Source: Pseudomonadota bacterium (GTDB lineage: Bacteria > Desulfobacterota > Desulfobulbia > Desulfobulbales > Desulfocapsaceae). From it: a stretch of 64,000 nucleotides of DNA. Made by a program: the position numbers and the translations under genes. Under the pieces are notes generated by a model. It was given only the letters and a program-made list of their open reading frames with translations. It had not been told where the DNA came from and did no database searches. Position 1 is the first letter of the stretch, and every line of letters begins with the position of its first letter. The stretch is from assembly GCA_023412495.1 (NCBI GenBank), contig JAEYNP010000061.1, forward strand, positions 11,278 through 75,277, written 5' to 3'. Below, one piece after another: positions 16,867 through 23,176 of the stretch.

Positions 16867-18570
16867 TCAGAAGGAGACCTTGGGGTGGCAGGCCTTGCCG
16901 CAGCCGTCCGGCACATCGTTGATCATCTTGCGGATGCCCGCATAGTCCGCGTCGGATGCGGCGATGAACCCGCCTTTCAAGTCGAAGTCGAGCTTGCCCA
17001 GGACCTTCCTGCCCTCCTCGTTGTCGGCCATGGCCAAAAGAGCCTGCTGTACCTTTCTCATCAGGGGGTAGGGAGTCTCCGGCGAGACCACCACCGGTCC
17101 AGTGGGAATGGGATCGGAGGTGGCGATGATCTTCAGACCGTAGGGCAGGTAGCGCTCCGCAGTGAACTGGCTGATCGCCCCTGCGTCGAACTCCTTGCCG
17201 ATTATCTTTTTGGCCACCGTGTCGCTGTGGCCGAAATTTTTGTATTGCTGGAGATCGTCGAGGTGTATTCCCGCCATGGCGAGCATGTAACGGGGGATGA
17301 GATTTCCCGAGGTGGACCACAAGGCGCCGAAGGCGAATTTCTTGTCCACCAGCTGCAGCAGTTCCTTGATGCCGCCGTTGATATCGGTGACGATGACGCT
17401 GCGGAAGAAGGTTTCGCCCCGCTCGGTCTTCGAGCGGGCGATCGGCGGGGCGTCGAATTTTCGATAGGCATCGAGGTAGGTGAGGGGGCCGAGCAGGGCA
17501 AAGTGGATCCGGCCGCGACCGAGGCTGTCCACCACATCCTGATAGCTTTTTTCCAGGTGCAGTTCAAATTTCTCGCCGACTGTCTTGCCGAGATAATCCA
17601 CCAGCGACTGGTAGCGGCTGTAGGTGGAGACCGGGTTGTCACGGGGTAAAACCCCGAAGAAGACGGTGCTCCCCTTTCCGACTTTGGCCGCTCCCTCGGA
17701 AACTGCCTCATGGGGAGTGATACCGCTGTTGACGACGAAGGCGCTCATACCCCGGATCGAATCGTAATTGGTGTCCGGCACTTCGACAAAGCGGTCGATC
17801 CGCATCTGTTCGAGAATCTGCCTCCCTTGGTCATCCTCGTGCATGCCAAGGAAAACCCTGCGCAGATCCGCTTTCAGCTTGGGATCGACTCGCGGTGGCA
17901 CCACCACCGGCGGAATGCCGAAGGGGGGCGAGCGGTGTATGACCCTGGTCTGGGCCGCATAGGGGGAGTCGGTTGCCTTCATGAAATCGTAGACAATGGA
18001 ATCGACCGCGGCGCCTTCCGCCCGGTTCTTGGCGACCATCTCCACGGATTTGTTGTGGCTGTAACTATAGGAGAGTGACGAAAAAAAGTCTTCCGGTGTT
18101 TCGTTTTCCCGCGCCAGGAGATAGACGGGATAGAGACGGCCCGAATTCGACTTGGGATCGACGAAGACAAAGGATTTCCCTCGGAATTCTTCAAAGTTCT
18201 GGATCGGACTGTCCTTATGGACGATAATGTTGGAGTGGTAGAACACGGAATCGCTGACCCGGGGCGCAACCAGCAGTTCGACCCCGAATTTCTGCTGGTC
18301 GATGACGTATGGTGAAGAACAGATGAAGGCAACCTCCAACTGTCCGGCTTCCAGCAGGACATCGATTTCATCGTAGGTAGTCCGATGTACCATCTCCGCG
18401 GGCATTCCGAGCTTTTTACCAAGATAATCCACCACCTGCTGGTAATACCTGACCGTGCTGACCGGGGTGATCATGCTGGCCAGTCCCGCCCGCAATATCT
18501 CCTCGGCAAAAGCCATTCGGGTGGAAAAGAGAAGAAGCAAAAACAACAACAGTCGACCGATTACCCTCAT
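16867..18570 (-). CDS. Tandem PhnD-like periplasmic oxyanion-binding protein
   Basis: 567 residues with a Sec signal peptide (cleaved ~AFA-EE, residue 23). Two PhnD/phosphonate-binding-type domains follow (about 25-275 and 300-550). Each starts with the same pattern (ILRAGLASMITPVSTVRYYQ; VFFGVLPRDNPVSTYSRYQS) and continues YLGKxxG. PhnD relatives bind phosphonate, phosphate and similar oxyanions. Next to a sensor kinase and arrA, a role as periplasmic arsenate/phosphate sensor like ArrT/TorT partners is likely but inferred. No ABC transporter is encoded nearby, which argues for signalling rather than uptake. The C-terminus has CGKACHPK, one residue off a heme c motif. GAGGAA precedes the ATG. 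Confidence 0.82.
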   Translation of the reverse strand: MRVIGRLLLFLLLLFSTRMAFAEEILRAGLASMITPVSTVRYYQQVVDYLGKKLGMPAEMVHRTTYDEIDVLLEAGQLEVAFICSSPYVIDQQKFGVELLVAPRVSDSVFYHSNIIVHKDSPIQNFEEFRGKSFVFVDPKSNSGRLYPVYLLARENETPEDFFSSLSYSYSHNKSVEMVAKNRAEGAAVDSIVYDFMKATDSPYAAQTRVIHRSPPFGIPPVVVPPRVDPKLKADLRRVFLGMHEDDQGRQILEQMRIDRFVEVPDTNYDSIRGMSAFVVNSGITPHEAVSEGAAKVGKGSTVFFGVLPRDNPVSTYSRYQSLVDYLGKTVGEKFELHLEKSYQDVVDSLGRGRIHFALLGPLTYLDAYRKFDAPPIARSKTERGETFFRSVIVTDINGGIKELLQLVDKKFAFGALWSTSGNLIPRYMLAMAGIHLDDLQQYKNFGHSDTVAKKIIGKEFDAGAISQFTAERYLPYGLKIIATSDPIPTGPVVVSPETPYPLMRKVQQALLAMADNEEGRKVLGKLDFDLKGGFIAASDADYAGIRKMINDVPDGCGKACHPKVSF

Positions 18571-18612
18571 AACGAATTCCTCTTTAGAAGTGGAGTGGAA
18601 TGCTGATATCAG

Positions 18613-18628
18613 TGCAAAATCCGCTCCA
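18613..18628 (-). promoter_or_regulatory. Sigma-54 promoter of the sensory operon
   Basis: On the minus strand TGGAGCGGATTTTGCA has GG and GC 10 bases apart and a perfect TTGCA -12 element. It lies 42 bases before the binding-protein ATG. With the arrA promoter, this suggests the NtrC-type regulator activates its own operon too. Confidence 0.68.
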
Positions 18629-18776
18629 CCTCCATTTTGACAATTATAACGGGAAGCAGGTCAACTATGAAGGCCTGGGGAGGATAATCTGTCCCTCGGC
18701 TCTCTCGGGAGATTTCTTTCAAGTTCGGATGCAGGAAAAATAGGTGTATTTTCAGAGAAATTCATTGACTATTTCA

Positions 18777-18794
18777 TTTGGTTGTTTTACCAAA
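18777..18794. promoter_or_regulatory. Predicted ArsR operator in front of arsR
   Basis: Palindrome TTTGGT-N6-ACCAAA, identical in arms and spacing to 19271-19288. A -35-like TTGACT lies at 18765-18770, so the palindrome covers the spacer and -10 region. It ends 31 bases before the arsR ATG, fitting autorepression. Confidence 0.75.
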
Positions 18795-18825
18795 CAAGAA
18801 ACAAACAGAGTGGGTAGAGACAAAG

Positions 18826-19149
18826 ATGACGGAAAAGGAAAAAGCATTATACGAAGCCAAAGCGAACGTGCTAAAGGCGCTGGGGCACCCAACCCGCTTG
18901 TGGATGGCCGAGCAACTTGCCGGGGGAGAGAAATGCGTTTGTGAGTTCGTCGATAAGATCGATGTTGACTTTTCAACTATATCCAAGCATTTGTCCGTAC
19001 TCAAACAGGCCGGGGTAGTGGTCGATGAAAAGCGTGGGAAACAGGTCTACTACAGATTGAAGGTGCCTTGTATTCTGCAATTCATGCCGTGCATCGAGGA
19101 AGTAATTCAGGCAACGGTTCTGACCCATATCGAGTTGCTGAAGAGGTAA
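18826..19149 (+). CDS. arsR: ArsR-family arsenic-responsive repressor
   Basis: 107 residues, winged helix. The metalloid-binding motif KCVCEFVDKI (Cys ~26 and 28) matches the CVC motif of arsenic-responsive ArsR proteins. It is followed by the recognition helix DFSTISKHLSVLKQAG and the wing VVDEKRGKQVYYRL. Two further Cys near the end (VPCILQFMPC) may supply the third thiolate for As(III). The ATG at 18826 has AGAGA upstream. The longer frame from 18778 overlaps the operator and is rejected. It should repress its own gene and the permease operon in the absence of arsenite. Confidence 0.9.
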   Translation: MTEKEKALYEAKANVLKALGHPTRLWMAEQLAGGEKCVCEFVDKIDVDFSTISKHLSVLKQAGVVVDEKRGKQVYYRLKVPCILQFMPCIEEVIQATVLTHIELLKR

Positions 19150-19184
19150 GCCGTTGTAAAACTATTAATGTTTTACATAAACGG

Positions 19185-19222
19185 CACTCTGTTCAGTACC
19201 CCCTTGAGGGGTATGAGGAGCT
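19185..19222 (-). repeat. Dispersed intergenic repeat A, copy 3
   Basis: The reverse complement reads CATACCCCTCAAGGGGGTAC then TGAACAGAGT, nearly identical to copy 1. It lies between arsR and the permease gene and, with its GGGG/CCCC hairpin, could act as a weak terminator there. Confidence 0.7.
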
Positions 19223-19270
19223 GTAACGAAATGGGAAGTTATTTCGTAATCGGCCCCTAATTTTCTGTTA

Positions 19271-19288
19271 TTTGGTCATATAACCAAA
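19271..19288. promoter_or_regulatory. Predicted ArsR operator in front of the permease operon
   Basis: TTTGGT-CATATA-ACCAAA, the second copy of the palindrome at 18777-18794. A -10-like TATAAC lies inside it, so bound ArsR would block RNA polymerase. Confidence 0.75.
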
Positions 19289-19309
19289 TATCCAAGGGTG
19301 AAGTATATT

Positions 19310-20614
19310 ATGGAGTGGATAAAAGAATGGAAATACCTCCTGGCCATTATCGTGGTTTTTGCAGGATGCTTCTTCCTTCCGGTGGGTACTGTGCGTTTTG
19401 ATACGTCCATCCTGGAAGCCTTTCATCTGGTCAAATGGTATGCCCGCGAGCATGTGCTGCTCTGCCTGGTTCCGGCTTTTTTTATTGCCGGCGCGATCGG
19501 GGTCTTCATCAGCCAGGCGTCGGTCATGAAATACCTGGGCGCGGGAGCGAACAAATTTTTGGCTTACGGGGTCGCCTCGGTATCCGGAGCAATCCTTGCG
19601 GTCTGCTCCTGCACCATCCTGCCGCTTTTTGCCGGCATCTACAAGATGGGCGCAGGCCTCGGTCCGGCTTCCGCCTTCCTCTATTCCGGACCGGCGATCA
19701 ACGTCCTGGCCATCATCCTCACCGCCCGCATCCTCGGCCCGGAGATGGGCATAGCTCGGGCGGTGGGGGCGGTCGTCTTCAGTATTGTCATCGGCGCTGC
19801 GATGGCCTTTATTTTCCGCAAGGAGGAAAAAGAGAAGCTGGCCATTAAAATGGCCATGCCCGCCGAAGAAGCTCAGCGGCCGCTCTGGCAGACCAGTCTC
19901 TATTTCGCCGCGATGATCGGTATCCTGGTTTTCGCCAACTGGGGCAGGCCGGAGGAAAGTACCGGCGCCTGGGCGGCAATCTATAACGCCAAATGGTATA
20001 TCACTTCCGGATTCGCCGCAGTATTCTGTCTCATGTTGATCTCCTGGTTCAACATGGCTGCCTGGAAAGTCGGGGCCATGGCGCTCCCGGTCGTCGTGCT
20101 TGCCTTGTGGCTCCCCGATCAGCCGCTCGTTGCCTTTACCGCCGGTTTCATCGGCCTGTCCGTCTTTACCAGCACCGACAAGGGAGAGAGCGGCGCCTGG
20201 TTTGCTTCATCCTGGACCTTCGCCAAGCAGATCCTCCCCCCCCTGCTGTTCGGCGTGCTGGTGGCAGGGGTCCTGCTTGGCCGGGTCGGTCACGAAGGCT
20301 TGATCCCTTCGGAATGGATCGCCAGAGCTGTCGGCGGCAACTCACTTTTTGCCAACCTTTTTGCCTCGTTTGCAGGGGCATTCATGTATTTCGCTACGCT
20401 TACCGAAGTGCCGATCCTGCAAGGCCTGATCGGCAACGGCATGGGCAAGGGCCCCGCGCTCGCCTTATTGCTGGCCGGGCCGGCGCTCAGCCTGCCGAGC
20501 ATGCTGGTGATCAACAGCGTTCTCGGAATCAAGAAAACGGTTGTTTTCGTCAGTCTGGTCATCTGCATGGCAAGCTTCAGCGGCCTTCTCTTCGGTATGT
20601 TTATCAACTCTTAA
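19310..20614 (+). CDS. arsP: ArsP-like permease
   Basis: 434 residues with about ten membrane helices. It belongs to the DUF318/ArsP permease family: conserved VSGAILAVCSCTILPLFAGI and SAFLYSGPAINVLA in the first half, and GAFMYFATLTEVPILQGL with LLLAGPALSLPSMLVI in the second. Known ArsP exports trivalent organoarsenicals; other members may export arsenite or thiolated species. The conserved Cys pair in VCSCT is a likely metalloid contact. The ATG at 19310 is preferred because AAGGGTGA lies 8 bases upstream; a GTG at 19298 is the alternative. An ArsR-type palindrome precedes it. Confidence 0.87.
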   Translation: MEWIKEWKYLLAIIVVFAGCFFLPVGTVRFDTSILEAFHLVKWYAREHVLLCLVPAFFIAGAIGVFISQASVMKYLGAGANKFLAYGVASVSGAILAVCSCTILPLFAGIYKMGAGLGPASAFLYSGPAINVLAIILTARILGPEMGIARAVGAVVFSIVIGAAMAFIFRKEEKEKLAIKMAMPAEEAQRPLWQTSLYFAAMIGILVFANWGRPEESTGAWAAIYNAKWYITSGFAAVFCLMLISWFNMAAWKVGAMALPVVVLALWLPDQPLVAFTAGFIGLSVFTSTDKGESGAWFASSWTFAKQILPPLLFGVLVAGVLLGRVGHEGLIPSEWIARAVGGNSLFANLFASFAGAFMYFATLTEVPILQGLIGNGMGKGPALALLLAGPALSLPSMLVINSVLGIKKTVVFVSLVICMASFSGLLFGMFINS

Positions 20615-20637
20615 CTCATAAACATTGGAGGAAAAAG

Positions 20638-20868
20638 ATGAAGATTCAAGTTCTTGGTCCTGGTTGCGCCAAATGCACCCAATTGGCGGAAAACGTGGCA
20701 ACCGCTGCCAGGGAACTCGGTATCGAGTATGAAATGCAAAAGGTCGTCGATTTCAACCAGATCATGTCCTTCGGAGTGATGATGACTCCGGCCCTGGTGG
20801 TCGACGGCGAAGTGAAATGTGTCGGCAAGGTGCCTTCCCTGACGGAGCTCAAGGGTATGTTCAAATAA
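20638..20868 (+). CDS. Small thioredoxin-fold protein with CxxC
   Basis: 76 residues. The family start MKIQVLGPGCAKCTQLAEN carries the redox pair CAKC at ~10-13 and the cis-Pro region MTPALVVDG. This is the MTH895/redox-active disulfide protein family, cytoplasmic glutaredoxin-like proteins often encoded beside ArsP-type permeases. GGAGG precedes the ATG, 23 bases after the permease gene. It probably supplies thiols to the permease or handles the arsenical before export; this is inferred from position. Confidence 0.88.
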   Translation: MKIQVLGPGCAKCTQLAENVATAARELGIEYEMQKVVDFNQIMSFGVMMTPALVVDGEVKCVGKVPSLTELKGMFK

Positions 20869-20873
20869 TGATG

Positions 20874-20927
20874 GACTTTTTCCAGAGCCCATCTCCACGG
20901 GTTGGAGCACTTTTTACGGCTTCATCA
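20874..20927 (+). repeat. Dispersed intergenic repeat B, copy 2
   Basis: Near-identical to 4205-4254, with the shared core CCATCTCCACGGGTTGGAGC. It begins six bases after a stop codon inside the arsenic operon. Confidence 0.8.
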
Positions 20928-20960
20928 AATAATGACATAAAGTCAAAGGAGAAAAAACAG

Positions 20961-21347
20961 ATGATACCGATGCAGGCAGGGTGCAGTTGCAGTTGCGGCG
21001 TAAGCAAAGGACCCAGGGCGATATTTTCCTGCTCAGGTTCCGCAGATGTTGGGGAACTCGCGGACCGGACGGCGAGAAAGCTGACGGAGAGAGGCAAGGG
21101 GAAGATGTTTTGTCTCGCGGGGATAGGCGGCAAAGTCAGCGGCATAGTCAAATCGACAGAGGCGGCGATATCAATCCTGGCAATCGACGGCTGCGCCCTC
21201 GACTGCGCCAGGAAGACCCTCCAGGAAGCGGGATTCAAGAGAGTCAACCATATCCGGTTGTCCGATATGGGCTTTGATAAAGGCAAGACCGCCGTCAATG
21301 AAGCAAGCATCTCACAAGTCATGCACAAGGCGGAAATATATCTGTAG
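20961..21347 (+). CDS. DGC-domain putative zinc-binding protein
   Basis: 128 residues rich in Cys: CSCSCG at ~8-13, FSCSG, MFCLAG, and the signature IDGCALDCARKTLQEAG that names the DGC family. Such proteins are small, cytoplasmic, probably metal-binding, and of unknown reaction. Cys clusters at both ends could bind arsenite or zinc. AAAGGAG precedes the ATG. It lies within the ArsR-controlled operon, separated from the preceding gene by repeat B. Confidence 0.82.
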   Translation: MIPMQAGCSCSCGVSKGPRAIFSCSGSADVGELADRTARKLTERGKGKMFCLAGIGGKVSGIVKSTEAAISILAIDGCALDCARKTLQEAGFKRVNHIRLSDMGFDKGKTAVNEASISQVMHKAEIYL

Positions 21348-21498
21348 CAAGGGCCTGACGTGGACTTGTTGCGAGGGTGGGGCTTCCTTTCTCCAGAAAA
21401 ATGGCGGAGGAGTCCTTCCCTGGCAGATGATCAAAGAATTGGATGCACCTCCGGTTTTAGGGTGCCGGCAAAACTTCATTCTCATGCGAGGAACAAAC

Positions 21499-21882
21499 GT
21501 GAAAATTCATATCCCGAAAACTGTGACTCTTGCAGCTTTTCTCTTGTTTTTTACTATAAGTCAGGCAGTTGCCGCCGATTCGGCGCTCCTACAGGCACCG
21601 GTTCCCGGAATGGTTACCATGGTTGACATTGGCGCCAAGAAATGCATCCCATGTAAAATGATGGCGCCCATTATTGAAGAGTTGGAGAAGGAATACCAGG
21701 GCAAAGCGGCGATCGTCTTCATCGATGTCTGGGAGAATCCTTCCGCCGGGAACAAATTCGGGATTCAAGTTATTCCCACGCAGATATTCTATACTGCGGA
21801 GGGCAGGGAAGTGTTGAGGCACCAGGGCTTCCTGGACAAGGACTCGATTGTCGCCGAGTTGCGGAAACTGGGAGTGCAATAG
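21499..21882 (+). CDS. Exported thioredoxin
   Basis: 127 residues from a GTG at 21499 with GAGGA six bases upstream. A Sec signal peptide ends at about AVA-ADS (residue 24). A thioredoxin fold follows with active site KKCIPCKMMAPIIEEL and the cis-Pro loop IQVIPTQIFY. It should be reduced in the periplasm by the CcdA homologue encoded three bases downstream. The long open frame upstream of 21484 is not coding. Confidence 0.88.
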   Translation: MKIHIPKTVTLAAFLLFFTISQAVAADSALLQAPVPGMVTMVDIGAKKCIPCKMMAPIIEELEKEYQGKAAIVFIDVWENPSAGNKFGIQVIPTQIFYTAEGREVLRHQGFLDKDSIVAELRKLGVQ

Positions 21883-21885
21883 CCT

Positions 21886-22590
21886 ATGGACCAGCTCTTT
21901 CTTGCCATCAATTCCTGGATGAGCGAGGGCCTGCTGTTCGGTGCCCTGGGTTGTTTTCTCTGGGGCATGGTAAGCGTTCTCTTCAGCCCCTGCCATCTCG
22001 CCTCCATCCCGCTCATCATCGGTTATGTCGGCGGCCAGAACCATTTGGTCGAAGGCCGCAAAGCGACGCTTTATGCAGTTGTTTTCACCGCCGGGCTCTT
22101 CATGACTATCGCTGTTATCGGTGTCGTCTGTTCGCTTCTCGGGCGGATGCTCGGTGATGTAGGCCCCTATTGGACCATCGCTATCGGCCTGCTCCTGGTC
22201 TGGGTCGCCCTCGATATGCTGGGGGTGGCGAAATGCTCCATGCAGAGCGGCCTCATGGCCAAATTGACTCTGAAAGGACTCCCCGGCGCCTTTATCCTCG
22301 GTCTCGCCTATGGGGTGCTCTCCGGCTCCTGCACCTTCGGCTTTATTGCCCCCATCCTCGCGATCATTTCCGTACAGGACAGATTGATCACCGGAGTTGC
22401 CTTCATTCTGCTCTTCGCCGTCGGTCACTGTATCCCGATCGTTCTTGCCGGCAGTTCGACCGCGATGGTTAAAAACCTCCTTGTCAACAGTTCCTGGCAG
22501 CAGGGCGGCAGGCTCTTCAGAAGACTGGCCGGGACGATGATCGCCCTGTTAGGTGCTTATTTTGTAGTGAATCCCTTTCTCCCTTCCTGA
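21886..22590 (+). CDS. ccdA: CcdA-type thiol-reductant membrane protein
   Basis: 234 residues, six membrane helices. The family Cys motifs are SPCHLASIPLIIGY in the first half (Cys ~46) and SGSCTFGFIAPILAI in the second, the pair that shuttles electrons across the membrane from cytoplasmic thioredoxin. It starts three bases after the exported thioredoxin, so the two form a reductant relay. This one lies in an arsenic operon and is less likely to serve cytochrome c maturation. Confidence 0.9.
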   Translation: MDQLFLAINSWMSEGLLFGALGCFLWGMVSVLFSPCHLASIPLIIGYVGGQNHLVEGRKATLYAVVFTAGLFMTIAVIGVVCSLLGRMLGDVGPYWTIAIGLLLVWVALDMLGVAKCSMQSGLMAKLTLKGLPGAFILGLAYGVLSGSCTFGFIAPILAIISVQDRLITGVAFILLFAVGHCIPIVLAGSSTAMVKNLLVNSSWQQGGRLFRRLAGTMIALLGAYFVVNPFLPS

Positions 22591-22667
22591 AATTGCCGGG
22601 CGATAAAATTTGCATTAATCTGTTCGACATTGTATCCTGACGAGTAATATATCAGACGATTAAAGAC

Positions 22668-22686
22668 CGGGAAAGTTGCTTTCCCG
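22668..22686 (+). terminator. Hairpin after the arsenic operon
   Basis: CGGGAAAG-TTG-CTTTCCCG, a perfect 8-bp stem 78 bases after ccdA, without a T-run. It is probably the boundary between the ars and nuo operons. The nuo promoter should lie around here but I cannot point to it. Confidence 0.5.
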
Positions 22687-22780
22687 ACAACTCCAAAAAC
22701 GACCAACACACCAGCCATATATTTGAAACAATAGAATTTTCCGTATTCAAGTAGGTTAGCTTTTCTCCCAAAAGGATTAT

Positions 22781-23176
22781 ATGCAACCGCTGCCCGAATA
22801 CTATCCCCTTCTCTTCTATACATTCGCCACCCTGGTCCTGGTCGGCATCATGCTGCTGGGCGCCTGGTGGCTGGGGAGCAAGAAAGCCAACCCAAACAAG
22901 GCGATTGCCTACGAATCGGGCGTCATTCCCACCGGTACGGCCCGGGTTCCCCTGTTCATCCCGTTCTATCTGGTCGCCATCTTCTTCATCGTCTTCGACG
23001 TGGAGACCGCCTTCATCTTCACCTGGGCCGTGGCCTGGGACCAGCTGGGTGTGCCGGGGATGCTCCACATCACCTTCTTCATCGTCGCCCTGCTGCTGGG
23101 GCTGGTCTGGCTATGGCTCAGGGGCGGGCTCGATTGGGGTCCCTCCCGGACCCGGAGGGGGGATGATGAAGCCTGA
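22781..23176 (+). CDS. nuoA: NADH-quinone oxidoreductase subunit A
   Basis: 131 residues, three membrane helices. It has the NuoA signature [20 protein letters not shown] and the acidic [13 protein letters not shown]. First gene of the complex I operon. Its 3' end overlaps nuoBCD by 14 bases. Confidence 0.95.
   Translation: MQPLPEYYPLLFYTFATLVLVGIMLLGAWWLGSKKANPNKAIAYESGVIPTGTARVPLFIPFYLVAIFFIVFDVETAFIFTWAVAWDQLGVPGMLHITFFIVALLLGLVWLWLRGGLDWGPSRTRRGDDEA

Noticed and set aside
18540..18570. Heme c binding by the PhnD-like protein
   Set aside because: Its only candidate motif (near 16880) is CxxxCH, not CxxCH, so it is not called a cytochrome.
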